Of a stretch of 64,000 nt of DNA, positions 16,992 to 25,003 are shown piece after piece. Each line of letters begins with the position of its first letter. The stretch's first letter is position 1. Origin of the DNA: Thermohalobaculum sp965247385 (GTDB lineage Bacteria; Pseudomonadota; Alphaproteobacteria; Rhodobacterales; Rhodobacteraceae). Location of the stretch: the NCBI GenBank assembly GCA_965247385.1, contig CBDFHG010000003.1, positions 186,001-250,000 on the forward strand, in the 5' to 3' direction. The notes under the pieces were generated by a model that was given only the letters and a program-made list of their open reading frames with translations, searched no databases and was not told where the DNA came from. The position numbers were made by a program, and so were the translations under genes.

Positions 16992-17104
16992 CTTTGATCT
17001 TGACGGACGAGACCCCGACCCACCCTTGGTCCATGAGACCGTGGCGTAGCGTGGGGCTCGCCGACGAAGGTCCAGCCCTCGACCCATTTCACGCGCGTTT
17101 TCAT
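16992..17104 (-). pseudogene. OsmC-like gene, short 5' remnant
   Basis: The minus strand reads MKTRVKWVEGWTFVGE, the usual start of OsmC-family peroxide-handling proteins. After a frameshift, MDQGWVGVSSVKIKD follows. The rest of the domain, including both catalytic cysteines, is missing. Confidence 0.4.
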
Positions 17105-17334
17105 CAGCATTCCCCCGGCATCAGGATCCGCCCGCCCGCCCCGATTCGGCGCGGGGCTCTGGCGGGTTTTCGGTAAATTTTCGCCAATCGGCCCGGGCCG
17201 GAAAACAGCACTACCAAACCACTACCAAAGGACTACCGAAGCACTACCAAAACACTACCGTTGGAATCGGGTGGAATCGGGTGGAACCGGGTGGAACCGG
17301 GCGACAAAAACTGGACGCCTTACCGCCCCGCCGC
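17105..17334. repeat. Intergenic region with two adjacent 10-11 bp tandem arrays
   Basis: From 17210 to 17260, ACTACC(A/G)AA recurs five times at 10-12 base spacing. From 17261 to 17302, GGAA(T/C)CGGGT recurs four times at 10-base spacing. Both lie between the convergent 3' ends of the amidinotransferase and lrp. Such helical-period repeats can bind protein or arise by slippage. Confidence 0.75.
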
Positions 17335-17835
17335 TCAGATCTTCTCCGCCGCCAGGTGGTCGCTCACCTCGAACGGCACCCCCGGCTCGTCCTTGGCCGC
17401 CCGGATCACCAGCGAGGTCTTGACGCTGGCGACGTTAGGGGCCGAGGTCAGGTTGCCGGTCAGAAAGCTCTGGAATGTCAGCAGGTTAGGCGCCACGCAT
17501 TTCAGCAGGAAGTCGATCTCGCCGTTCAGCATATGGCATTCGCGGACCAGCGGCCAGCTTCGGGCCAGGTCCTCGAAGGCCACCAAGTCGGCCTCGGCCT
17601 GGCTCTTCAGGCTGACCATGGCGAAGACCAGCACCTCATAGCCCAACTCGCGGGCATTCACCCGGGCATGGTAACCATCGATTAACCCCGCCTCCTCCAG
17701 CGACCGCACCCGCCGCAAACAAGGCGGCGCCGAGATCCCGACCCGACGCGAAAGCTCGACATTGGTCATCCTGCCGTCGCCCTGAAGCTCCGTCAGGATC
17801 TTGCGGTCGATGGGGTCGAGCTTGGTGCCTGACAT
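17335..17835 (-). CDS. Lrp/AsnC family transcriptional regulator
   Basis: A 166-residue regulator. The N-terminal helix-turn-helix spans LDPIDRKILTELQGDGRMTN and VELSRRVGISAPPCLRRVRS. The C-terminal RAM effector-binding domain includes LVRECHMLNGEIDFLLKCVA. Lrp proteins sense amino acids as octamers. An lrp-like gene beside trxB is frequent in alphaproteobacteria; here the ELM1-like gene lies between them. The target cannot be read from sequence. Confidence 0.9.
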   Translation of the reverse strand: MSGTKLDPIDRKILTELQGDGRMTNVELSRRVGISAPPCLRRVRSLEEAGLIDGYHARVNARELGYEVLVFAMVSLKSQAEADLVAFEDLARSWPLVRECHMLNGEIDFLLKCVAPNLLTFQSFLTGNLTSAPNVASVKTSLVIRAAKDEPGVPFEVSDHLAAEKI

Positions 17836-17954
17836 TCTGAGGTTCCCTCGGTTCCCGTGCGGCTCGGAGCAAACTCTCTGGCCAGCACTGTGATTTTTCG
17901 ATATTTAGGCTGGCAGGCTCTTAAGCGCAATAAAATTGCGAGATCGCGCAAGAT

Positions 17955-18965
17955 ATGGAAAGCCGGACGCTGAAAATTTGGGCCATCACCGATGGCCGCG
18001 CCGGGAACGAGGCACAGGCCATGGGGTTGGCCGAGGCGATTGCGCGGCGTCGCCCTGCCTCCATCGCCATCAGGCGGGTGGCGCCGAAGGCCTGGACTGC
18101 TCGGCTGCCGGCTGCCATGTGGCATGCGCTTGGCCCCCGCGAGGGCGGCTGGCCGTTCACCGCCTACAACGCCCGGGTCCGGCGCATCAAACCGCCCTGG
18201 CCGGACCTGGTGATCGGCGCGGGACGGCGGATCGCGCCGCTGGTTGCGGCGCTCCGGCGACTCCACGGCGTGGGTGCGGTTCAGATCCTCGATCCGTGCA
18301 TGCCGCTGACCGATTTCGATCTGGTGGCGGTGCCGGAACATGACCGGGTGACCGGGCCGAACGTGCTCGCCACCGCCGGCTCGATCGGGCGGGCCACACC
18401 GGACACCGTCGCGGCGGCGGCGGAGCATTGGCGCGACCGGCTCGCCCTCCTGCCCCAACCCCGGCTCGCGGTGCTGCTGGGGGGACCCGGCGCCGGTGCG
18501 CGGTTCGGCGGCGGCGCGGCGGGGCGGCTGCTGGTGGCTTTGGAGGCGCTGGCGGATCAAGGCCAGGGGCTGATGGTAACGCCCTCGCGGCGGACGCCGC
18601 AGGGCTTGGTGGCGCGTCTGCGCGACCTGCTGGGAGACAGCGCCTTCGTCTGGGACGGGACCGGCGACAACCCCTGTCCGGGCATCCTCGGGCTGGCCGA
18701 TGCGGTGTTGGTGACCGAGGATTCAGTCAACATGGTTTGCGAGGCCGCTTCGACCGGCAAGCCGGTGCATGTGTTTCCTTTGTCGAGGGTTGCGGCCAAG
18801 ATCCGCCGCTTCCACACAGCGCTGGAGGCGCGCGGCGCGGCGCGGCGGTTCGACGGCAAAATCGAAGCATGGGACTACCCACCGCTGGCAGAGGCCGACC
18901 GGGTAGCGGCGGAGATTGACTTGCGCTTGCTTTCGGGCGTGGATTCCGCTGCGGCTGCCGGCTAG
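17955..18965 (+). CDS. Mitochondrial fission ELM1 family protein (DUF1022)
   Basis: A 336-residue protein with the family start IWAITDGRAGNEAQAMGLAE, then WPDLVIGAGRRIAPLV, LLGGPGAGARFGG, TPSRRTPQGL and DAVLVTEDSVNMVCEAASTG. The fold resembles GT-B glycosyltransferases. The bacterial function is unknown; ELM1 in plants is tied to organelle fission. It is divergent from lrp across about 120 bases. Confidence 0.85.
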   Translation: MESRTLKIWAITDGRAGNEAQAMGLAEAIARRRPASIAIRRVAPKAWTARLPAAMWHALGPREGGWPFTAYNARVRRIKPPWPDLVIGAGRRIAPLVAALRRLHGVGAVQILDPCMPLTDFDLVAVPEHDRVTGPNVLATAGSIGRATPDTVAAAAEHWRDRLALLPQPRLAVLLGGPGAGARFGGGAAGRLLVALEALADQGQGLMVTPSRRTPQGLVARLRDLLGDSAFVWDGTGDNPCPGILGLADAVLVTEDSVNMVCEAASTGKPVHVFPLSRVAAKIRRFHTALEARGAARRFDGKIEAWDYPPLAEADRVAAEIDLRLLSGVDSAAAAG

Positions 18966-18983
18966 ATAGCGCGCCGGAGGGGA

Positions 18984-19060
18984 TCGGAAGGCAGCGTCGC
19001 CTGGCCGCCATTCTTGTCGCCGACATCGTCGGTTTCGCGTGCCTGATGGAGGCGGACAAG
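18984..19060 (+). pseudogene. Class III adenylate cyclase N-terminal remnant
   Basis: One frame reads RQRRLAAILVADIVGFACLM then EAD, the classic opening of class III nucleotide cyclases in alphaproteobacteria. It is lost after about 25 residues, just before trxB. Only this scrap remains. Confidence 0.5.
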
Positions 19061-19139
19061 CGGGCGCGCGGCTGCCCCCTTGGCGCGGGCGCGTGCTCGG
19101 TCTATCTAAGGGCGAACCACCCCTCAGGAGACTGCCCCC

Positions 19140-20102
19140 ATGCCCGAGACCCGCACCACCCGCTGCCTGATCATCGGCTCCGGCCCGGCTGGCTATACCG
19201 CTGCCGTCTATGCCGCGCGGGCGCTGTTGGAGCCGGTACTGATCCAGGGCATACAGCCGGGCGGCCAGCTCACCATCACCACCGAGGTTGAGAACTGGCC
19301 TGGCGTCATCGAGACTCAGGGCCCCGACCTGATGGTGCAGATGGAGGCTCATGCGAAGGCAGTGGGGACCGAGGTGATCGCCGATCATGTGATGACCCTC
19401 GACCTGTCGCGCCGCCCCTTCGTGGCGGCGTGCGACAGCGGCATTATCTGGCACGCGGATACGGTGATCCTGGCCACTGGCGCGCAGGCCAGGTGGCTGG
19501 GGCTGCCCTCGGAAGAAAAATACAAGGGCTTCGGCGTCTCGGCCTGCGCCACCTGCGACGGGTTCTTCTATCGCGGCAAGGAGGTCCTGGTGATCGGCGG
19601 CGGTAACACCGCGGTCGAAGAGGCGCTTTATCTGGCCAACCTCGCCTCGAAGGTGACCCTGGCGCATCGCCGCGACGAACTGCGGGCCGACAAGATCCTG
19701 CAGCAACGGCTGTTCAACAACCCGAAGGTCGACATCATCTGGGACCATGTGCCCGACGAGATCCTGGGCTCGCCGGCCGACGGCGTCACCGGCGCCCGGT
19801 TGAAACATGCGAGAACCGGCGAGCCGCGCGAAGTCGCGGCATCGGGCGTCTTCATCGCCATCGGCCACACGCCCGCTTCCGAACTGGTGAAGGACCAGTT
19901 GGAGACCCATATGGGCGGTTATGTGGTCACCAAGGGTTTCTCGACCGCGACCTCGGAGCCCGGCGTTTTTGCCGCGGGCGATGTGACCGACCATATCTTC
20001 CGCCAGGCGGTGACCTCGGCGGGGATGGGCTGCATGGCGGCGCTGGAGGCGGAGAAGTTCCTCGCCGAGCAGGCGGATGCGGCGAGGCAGGCGGCAGAGT
20101 AA
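19140..20102 (+). CDS. trxB: Thioredoxin-disulfide reductase
   Basis: A 320-residue FAD/NADPH enzyme reducing thioredoxin. It shows the FAD-binding GSGPAGYTAAVYAARA (residues 13-28), GQLTITTEVENWPG, the redox-active CATC in SACATCDGFFYRG, the NADPH motif GGGNTAVEEAL and the closing AAGDVTDHIFRQAVTSAGMG. The length is normal. Translation starts 3 bases after a CAGGAGACTGCCCC stretch, consistent with a ribosome-binding site. Confidence 0.95.
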   Translation: MPETRTTRCLIIGSGPAGYTAAVYAARALLEPVLIQGIQPGGQLTITTEVENWPGVIETQGPDLMVQMEAHAKAVGTEVIADHVMTLDLSRRPFVAACDSGIIWHADTVILATGAQARWLGLPSEEKYKGFGVSACATCDGFFYRGKEVLVIGGGNTAVEEALYLANLASKVTLAHRRDELRADKILQQRLFNNPKVDIIWDHVPDEILGSPADGVTGARLKHARTGEPREVAASGVFIAIGHTPASELVKDQLETHMGGYVVTKGFSTATSEPGVFAAGDVTDHIFRQAVTSAGMGCMAALEAEKFLAEQADAARQAAE

Positions 20103-20114
20103 CACCAGCCGCCC

Positions 20115-20600
20115 CTACCTTTGACGACGGCGATGGCCGCGGTGCCGGTGACCGAAACGGTAGCCGAAATACGGATAGTGTGGGTATCCGATACCAAAAC
20201 CGAATCCGTAATATGGGAAACAGTTGGCGGGCCGCTCTTTCCTGCCCTGCTCGTAACCTTGCAGGAAAGCGGGTTCCTGTTCAGCTGGGCAAACCTTGTG
20301 ATAGCGTCGGCCCGCATATCCTACCTCGTAGCCGTTCTCGACCGTGCAATAGGATCCAAGCCCCTCGACGCGACCGGCCTGGTAGGCAACCATATCGACG
20401 GGATGGCCAAGCTCGGCGCAATCGGCGAATTTCCTTGTACGCTCGCCGGATGCTAGCCCCAGAGTGCCGTCGTTCTGGCCATAATTGGCCCAATCGGTCG
20501 CCTGACAGGCGGCGGTGCGCTGCGCCACCGTCAGCGTCGTGCAGGCGGCTGCCCCGAGTAGGGCGAGAAGCAAAAAGATATGGCGGGCGCGGTACGGCAT
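20115..20600 (-). CDS. DUF2799 lipoprotein
   Basis: About 161 residues from the ATG giving MPYRARHIFLLLALLGAAAC. The lipobox (LGAAAC) marks an outer- or inner-membrane lipoprotein. The body has DWANYGQNDGTLG, FADCAELGHPVDM, AYQAGRVEGLGSYCT, YHKVCPAEQEPAF and FLQGYEQGRKE, as in DUF2799 proteins. It ends in a Tyr/Phe/His/Arg-rich tail. The function is unknown. It is convergent with trxB. Confidence 0.75.
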   Translation of the reverse strand: MPYRARHIFLLLALLGAAACTTLTVAQRTAACQATDWANYGQNDGTLGLASGERTRKFADCAELGHPVDMVAYQAGRVEGLGSYCTVENGYEVGYAGRRYHKVCPAEQEPAFLQGYEQGRKERPANCFPYYGFGFGIGYPHYPYFGYRFGHRHRGHRRRQR

Positions 20601-20626
20601 GAGGGCATCCTCCGGGGCCATTCCAG

Positions 20627-20896
20627 CTATATACAGCAACGGCGCTGCGGCAGGGCAGCGGTCTTGCGCAGGTTTTGACGCGTAGAGGCAGGAACCGAAT
20701 GACGTCGTGACCGGATGCGTTGCTCACCCGCAGCTTGCCGTTCCAGTTTCGCAGTCAGCCCGGCAAGGCCGCCGAGTACCCAGAGCGTGCGGAGCCGCCC
20801 ACCGTCGGTCTCGAACAACGCCGCGCCCTCCCACGCGACCTCCGTCCCGGTGGGCCCTGAGCCCAGGAACCGGCTGACCAGGCGGCGCGGTTCCAT
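20627..20896 (-). pseudogene. SnoaL-like domain gene fragment
   Basis: The ATG at 20896 comes right after the SDR stop. The frame holds only a C-terminal SnoaL-type segment (GTEVAWEGAALFETDGGRLR, TLWVLGGLAGLTAKLERQAA). The first two-thirds of the domain are missing. Spacing suggests an SDR-SnoaL pair whose second gene lost its 5' part. Confidence 0.5.
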
Positions 20897-20897
20897 C

Positions 20898-21644
20898 TCA
20901 GCGCCCGCCGGAAATGTTGATGGTTGTTCCGGTAACGTAGGAGGCAGCCTCTGACATCAGCCAGATGATCGCCTCGGCCACCTCGCCGGCGGTGCCTGCC
21001 CGGCCCATTGGCGCGGATGGCCCCAGCAGCGCCGCCCGGTCGGGCTCGCCGCCCGAGGCATGGATATCGGTCTCGATGATGCCAGGGCGCACCCCGTTGA
21101 CCCGCACACCGCTCGGCGCCAGTTCTTTGGCCAGCCCGATGGTCAGGGTATCGACCGCGCCCTTTGATCCCGCATAATCGACATACTGGCCCGGCGAACC
21201 CAGCGTGGCGGCCATGGACGACACATTGACGATCGCGCCACCTTTTCCGCCCCGGTCAACCGGCATCCGCCGTGCCCCCTCGCGGGCGACCAGATAGGCG
21301 CCCAGCACGTTGATGTCGAAGACCCGGCGCATGCGCTCCAAAGCCATGTCGGCCAGCGCCGATCTTACCTCGACAATCCCGGCATTGTTAACCAGCGCGG
21401 TGACCGGACCGAAAGCGGCCTCGATGGCGTCGAACATGGCGATCACGTCGCGTTCCAGCGACACATTGCCGGGGAGGACGACGGCCTGCCCACCAGCGGC
21501 GACCACCGCCCGCGCGGTCTGCGCCGCAGCTTCGGCGTTGCCGACATAGTTGACGCCGACCCGCCAGCCCAGCCCGCCGGCCAGGATCGCGGTGGCACGG
21601 CCAATACCGCGCGAGCCGCCGGTGATGAGGATGGTTCTGCTCAT
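20898..21644 (-). CDS. SDR family oxidoreductase (FabG-like)
   Basis: A 248-residue classical SDR: MSRTILITGGSRGIGRATAI with TGGSRGIG, NNAGIVEVRSALADM, NVSSMAATLGSPGQYVDYAG with active-site Y and K (YAGSKGA), and the closing MSEAASYVTGTTINISGGR. It probably reduces a sugar or keto substrate using NAD(P)H. The start is the ATG giving MSRT. Confidence 0.9.
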   Translation of the reverse strand: MSRTILITGGSRGIGRATAILAGGLGWRVGVNYVGNAEAAAQTARAVVAAGGQAVVLPGNVSLERDVIAMFDAIEAAFGPVTALVNNAGIVEVRSALADMALERMRRVFDINVLGAYLVAREGARRMPVDRGGKGGAIVNVSSMAATLGSPGQYVDYAGSKGAVDTLTIGLAKELAPSGVRVNGVRPGIIETDIHASGGEPDRAALLGPSAPMGRAGTAGEVAEAIIWLMSEAASYVTGTTINISGGR

Positions 21645-21730
21645 GGCGCCTCCCTGAGCCTGTTGCAATGGCTGAGGGGCCGTCTGTCAGGCTCGTCCGC
21701 CCCCGCTTCGCCTCCCCGGTTCACAAGTTT

Positions 21731-21800
21731 TCCGTCATCCCCGTGAAGGCGGGGATCTCGTTTCAATGGCGAGAGATTCCCGCCTTCGCGGGAATGTCGG
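21731..21800. repeat. Intergenic inverted repeat pair
   Basis: CCGTCATCCCCGTGAAGGCG faces ATTCCCGCCTTCGCGGGAAT. This is a dispersed REP/BIME-type sequence between parC and the SDR gene. Confidence 0.7.
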
Positions 21801-21879
21801 CGGTAGGCTGAGGGCGGGCGCCGCGAAGGGCCGGACGGATCAATGCGTACGGGTGCCGGCCGGGCTGTTGGAACAGACA

Positions 21880-24177
21880 TCACCTGAACCGGTTGTCGCG
21901 CGGGAAGCCGTACGGGGCCATGCGGCCGGTGCTGGCACGTTTGCCCTGATGCTCGACCAGGTCGCGCTCGGTCCGGGTGCGCCCGGCCGGGTCCTTCCAG
22001 GTCAAACCGTCGGAGATGGCGAAGCAGAGCGCATCGGAGAGCCCGCCATCCTTGTATTTCTGCAACCGCACGCCCTTGCCGCGGGTCCTCTCCGGCAGTT
22101 CCGCCAAGGGGAAGACCAGCAGCTTGCGGTTCTGGCCGACCACCGCCACATGATCGCCGGTGACCGGCTGGCAGACCACCGCCGTCACGCCTTGCTTCAG
22201 GTGCAACACTTGCCGACCGCGGCGGTGCTGGGCGATGACTTCGTTTTCCTCGACAACAAAGCCGTGCCCTGCCGACGAGGCAACCAGCAGCCGCTCGCCA
22301 GGCCGATGAATGAACAGCGCCACCTGGTCATCGTCATTGGCCAGATCAAACATCAGGCGCACCGGCTCACCCATGCCGCGCCCGCCGGGCAGGCGGTCGG
22401 CGCCGATGGTGTAGAAGCGGCCATTGGTGGCGAATGCGAGCAACCGGTCGGTGGTCTGGGCGTGGAAGACGAAACGGCCCTCGTCGCCGTCCTTGTATTT
22501 CAGTTCGTCGTCCAACGCCACATGGCCCTTCATGGCGCGGATCCAGCCCTGGGCCGAGCAGACCACGGTAACCGGCTCGCGCTCGATCAGCGCCTCGGCG
22601 GGGACGTTCTTGATGGTCGGCGCATCGGCGAATCCGGTGCGCCGGGCACCCGCCGGATAGGAGTCGTGGTCGAGCCGGGCGGCGGCAAGGTCCTCGGCCA
22701 ACCGCAGGTGGCGCATCGCCGGAGGCGCGCCGAACTTGTCGCGCATGGCGCGGATCTGGTCGGCGATGCGGCCCCATTGCAAGGCCTCGTCGCAAAGCAG
22801 GTCTTCCAGTTCGGCGCGTTCCACCATCAACCCGTCGCGCTCGCGGCGAAGCGCCATCTCCTCCAGGCGGCGCAGGCTGCGCAGGCGCATATTGAGGATT
22901 GCCTCGGCCTGCACGTCGGTCAGGCGAAACTCTGCCATCATGATCGGCCTGGGTTCATCCTTGTTTCGGATGATCTCGATCACCCGGTCGAGGTTGAGGA
23001 AGGCAGTGATATAGCCCTCCAGCACCTCCATCCGGTGACCGATCTTCGCCAGACGGTGGCGCGAGCGGCGCAGCAAGACCTCGCGCTGGTGGTCGAGGAA
23101 GGCGCGCAGCACCTCCGCCAGCGAACACACCTTCGGGGTGCGCCCATCGATCAGGACGTTCATGTTAAGCGGGATGCGGTTTTCCAGGTCCGATTGCTTG
23201 AACAGGGTCTCCATCAGCATTGCGGGATCGACGGTGCGCGCCTTGGGCTCCAGCACCAGACGGATATCCTCGGCGCTCTCGTCGCGGACATCGGCCAGAA
23301 TCGGGATCTTGCGGGCGTTGATCAACTCGGCGATGCGCTCGACCAGCTTCGATTTCTGCACCTGGTAGGGGATCTCGCTCACCACGATCTGCCAGGTGCC
23401 GCGGCCCAGTTCCTCGACCGCCCATGCGGCGCGCAGACGGAAGCCGCCGCGCCCGATGCGGTAGGCCTCCAGAATGCTCTCGCGCGGCTCGATCAGTACA
23501 CCGCCGGTGGGGAAATCCGGGCCGGGGATCATCTCGGCCAGCGTCTCCGTGCGCGCATTGGGGTGGCGAATCAGGTGCAACAGCGCCTCGGCCAGTTCGC
23601 CCAGATTGTGCGGCGGGATCGAGGTCGCCATGCCGACAGCGATGCCTGTGGCGCCGTTGGCCAGCAGGTTGGGGAAGGCGGCGGGCAGGACCTCGGGTTC
23701 CTCGTCCTCGCCGTTGAAGGTGGGCCGCAGATCGACCGCGTCCTCGTCCAGCCCCTCCAGCATGGCGGCGGCGACTTCGGTGAGCCGGGCTTCGGTATAA
23801 CGGTAGGCCGCCGCCCCGTCGCCGTCGATATTGCCGAAGTTCCCCTGGCCGTCGATCAGCGGATAGCGCAGCGAGAAATCCTGCGCCGCGCGGACCAGCG
23901 CGTCATAGACAGCCTGGTCGCCATGGGGGTGGTATTTGCCGATCACGTCGCCGACGACACGGGCCGATTTCTTGTAACCCTGCGAGGGGTCGAGCTTAAG
24001 CTGGCGCATCGCCCAGAGCAGCCGCCGGTGAACCGGTTTCAGCCCGTCGCGGGCGTCGGGCAGGGCCCGGTGCATGATCGTGGACAGCGCGTAGGTGAGG
24101 TAGCGATCCCCCAGCGCGCGGGCCAAAGGTTCGGCGACCACCCCCTGCATGTCGTCGTCGGGAAGGAGTGTGCTCAT
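21880..24177 (-). CDS. parC: DNA topoisomerase IV subunit A
   Basis: A 765-residue type IIA topoisomerase subunit that decatenates chromosomes with ParE. It has YALSTIMHRALPDARDGLKP, the quinolone-determining region around KKSARVVGDVIGKYHPHGDQ, and the catalytic tyrosine in GAAAYRYTEARL. Five to six beta-pinwheel blades follow in the C-terminal domain. ParC rather than GyrA is favoured because the C-terminal domain lacks a GyrA box and the N-terminus is short. It is transcribed away from csp. Confidence 0.92.
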   Translation of the reverse strand: MSTLLPDDDMQGVVAEPLARALGDRYLTYALSTIMHRALPDARDGLKPVHRRLLWAMRQLKLDPSQGYKKSARVVGDVIGKYHPHGDQAVYDALVRAAQDFSLRYPLIDGQGNFGNIDGDGAAAYRYTEARLTEVAAAMLEGLDEDAVDLRPTFNGEDEEPEVLPAAFPNLLANGATGIAVGMATSIPPHNLGELAEALLHLIRHPNARTETLAEMIPGPDFPTGGVLIEPRESILEAYRIGRGGFRLRAAWAVEELGRGTWQIVVSEIPYQVQKSKLVERIAELINARKIPILADVRDESAEDIRLVLEPKARTVDPAMLMETLFKQSDLENRIPLNMNVLIDGRTPKVCSLAEVLRAFLDHQREVLLRRSRHRLAKIGHRMEVLEGYITAFLNLDRVIEIIRNKDEPRPIMMAEFRLTDVQAEAILNMRLRSLRRLEEMALRRERDGLMVERAELEDLLCDEALQWGRIADQIRAMRDKFGAPPAMRHLRLAEDLAAARLDHDSYPAGARRTGFADAPTIKNVPAEALIEREPVTVVCSAQGWIRAMKGHVALDDELKYKDGDEGRFVFHAQTTDRLLAFATNGRFYTIGADRLPGGRGMGEPVRLMFDLANDDDQVALFIHRPGERLLVASSAGHGFVVEENEVIAQHRRGRQVLHLKQGVTAVVCQPVTGDHVAVVGQNRKLLVFPLAELPERTRGKGVRLQKYKDGGLSDALCFAISDGLTWKDPAGRTRTERDLVEHQGKRASTGRMAPYGFPRDNRFR

Positions 24178-24391
24178 AGATGTTGTGTAGCTCAGCGAAA
24201 GGGTCCGGTCCAGATCGTTTGACGCCGATCAGGTCTTGCATTTAGCCCCGAAAACCATGATAGTCCCGCGCGCTATCGATCACTAATGGGAATCACTGTC
24301 CGTCTCTCGAGGCTGCCGGTCTTTCTGATCTGACCGAGAAGCTACAGCCGCGGCATCCCGCGCGCGGCATCTAACGTAAGGAGACACGGAC
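24178..24391. promoter_or_regulatory. Divergent region parC / cold-shock gene
   Basis: About 210 bases that must contain both promoters and a 5' leader for the cold-shock gene, with an AAGGAGA ribosome-binding site just before its ATG. Cold-shock leaders often regulate in cis; no structure could be proven by eye. Confidence 0.5.
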
Positions 24392-24598
24392 ATGGCCACT
24401 GGCACCGTGAAATGGTTTAACGCCACCAAGGGCTTCGGCTTCATTCAGCCGGACGATGGCGGCAAGGACGTCTTCCTGCATGTTTCGGCCGTCGAGCGCG
24501 CCGGACTGCAGAGCCCGGGCGACGGGCAGAAGATCGAATACGAGCTCGAGAGCGGCCGCGACGGCCGGACCTCGGCCGGGAACATCAGCTACGTCTGA
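24392..24598 (+). CDS. Cold-shock protein, CspA family
   Basis: A 68-residue single cold-shock domain. RNP1 is in KGFGFIQPDDGGKDVFLHVS and RNP2 in VFLHVSAVE. It binds single-stranded RNA and DNA as a chaperone. AAGGAGA lies 9 bases upstream of the ATG. A strong terminator follows 30 bases after the stop, so this is a single-gene transcript. Confidence 0.95.
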   Translation: MATGTVKWFNATKGFGFIQPDDGGKDVFLHVSAVERAGLQSPGDGQKIEYELESGRDGRTSAGNISYV

Positions 24599-24628
24599 GT
24601 TGCTGGCAACAGCGCCGGAAGATACGAA

Positions 24629-24661
24629 CCCCGCGGGCCTGCCCGCGGGGTTTTCGCTTTT
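24629..24661 (+). terminator. Rho-independent terminator of the cold-shock gene
   Basis: A perfect 10-bp GC stem (CCCCGCGGGC and its complement, 2-base loop) followed by TTTTCGCTTTT. Confidence 0.9.
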
Positions 24662-24721
24662 GCCGGGATGACTGTTCCGTTCCGGAACACAGACGAGCGA
24701 GCGCAACCTTGTCGGATACCT

Positions 24722-24890
24722 GTAACCGTCCGGTCTCCCCGACCTTGAAGGGTTGCGGCGATCTGATCAAGGTCATATGGTGGGACGGGCAAGGGGCGTG
24801 TCTGTTTTCCAAGCGTCTGGAGCGCGGCAGGTTCGTCTGGCCATCGCCGGCGCATGGCAGGTTGTCGGTGACATCGGCGCAACTGGCGAT
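24722..24890 (+). mobile_element. IS66 remnant, internally deleted
   Basis: The start (GTAACCGTCCGGTCTCCCC) matches the left terminal repeat of the complete IS66 at 28126. After about 35 bases the sequence jumps to an internal piece of tnpB (LIKVIWWDGQGACLF), nearly identical to 28737-28867. The right end is missing. Confidence 0.8.
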
Positions 24891-25003
24891 GCAGTCTGGA
24901 GCCATGAGGCGACCAACAAGGCTGCCGAGTTGGCCGCTGAACTGGGTTACCATCACGTGTTTTCACCGAGCAAGGATTTCGGTGAAACGAACCCCGACAA
25001 TTA

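Noticed and set aside
21766..24222. Very long plus-strand open frame (over 800 codons) opposite parC
   Set aside because: It is the antisense shadow of parC in GC-rich DNA; the translation has no recognisable motifs, while parC has all expected ones.
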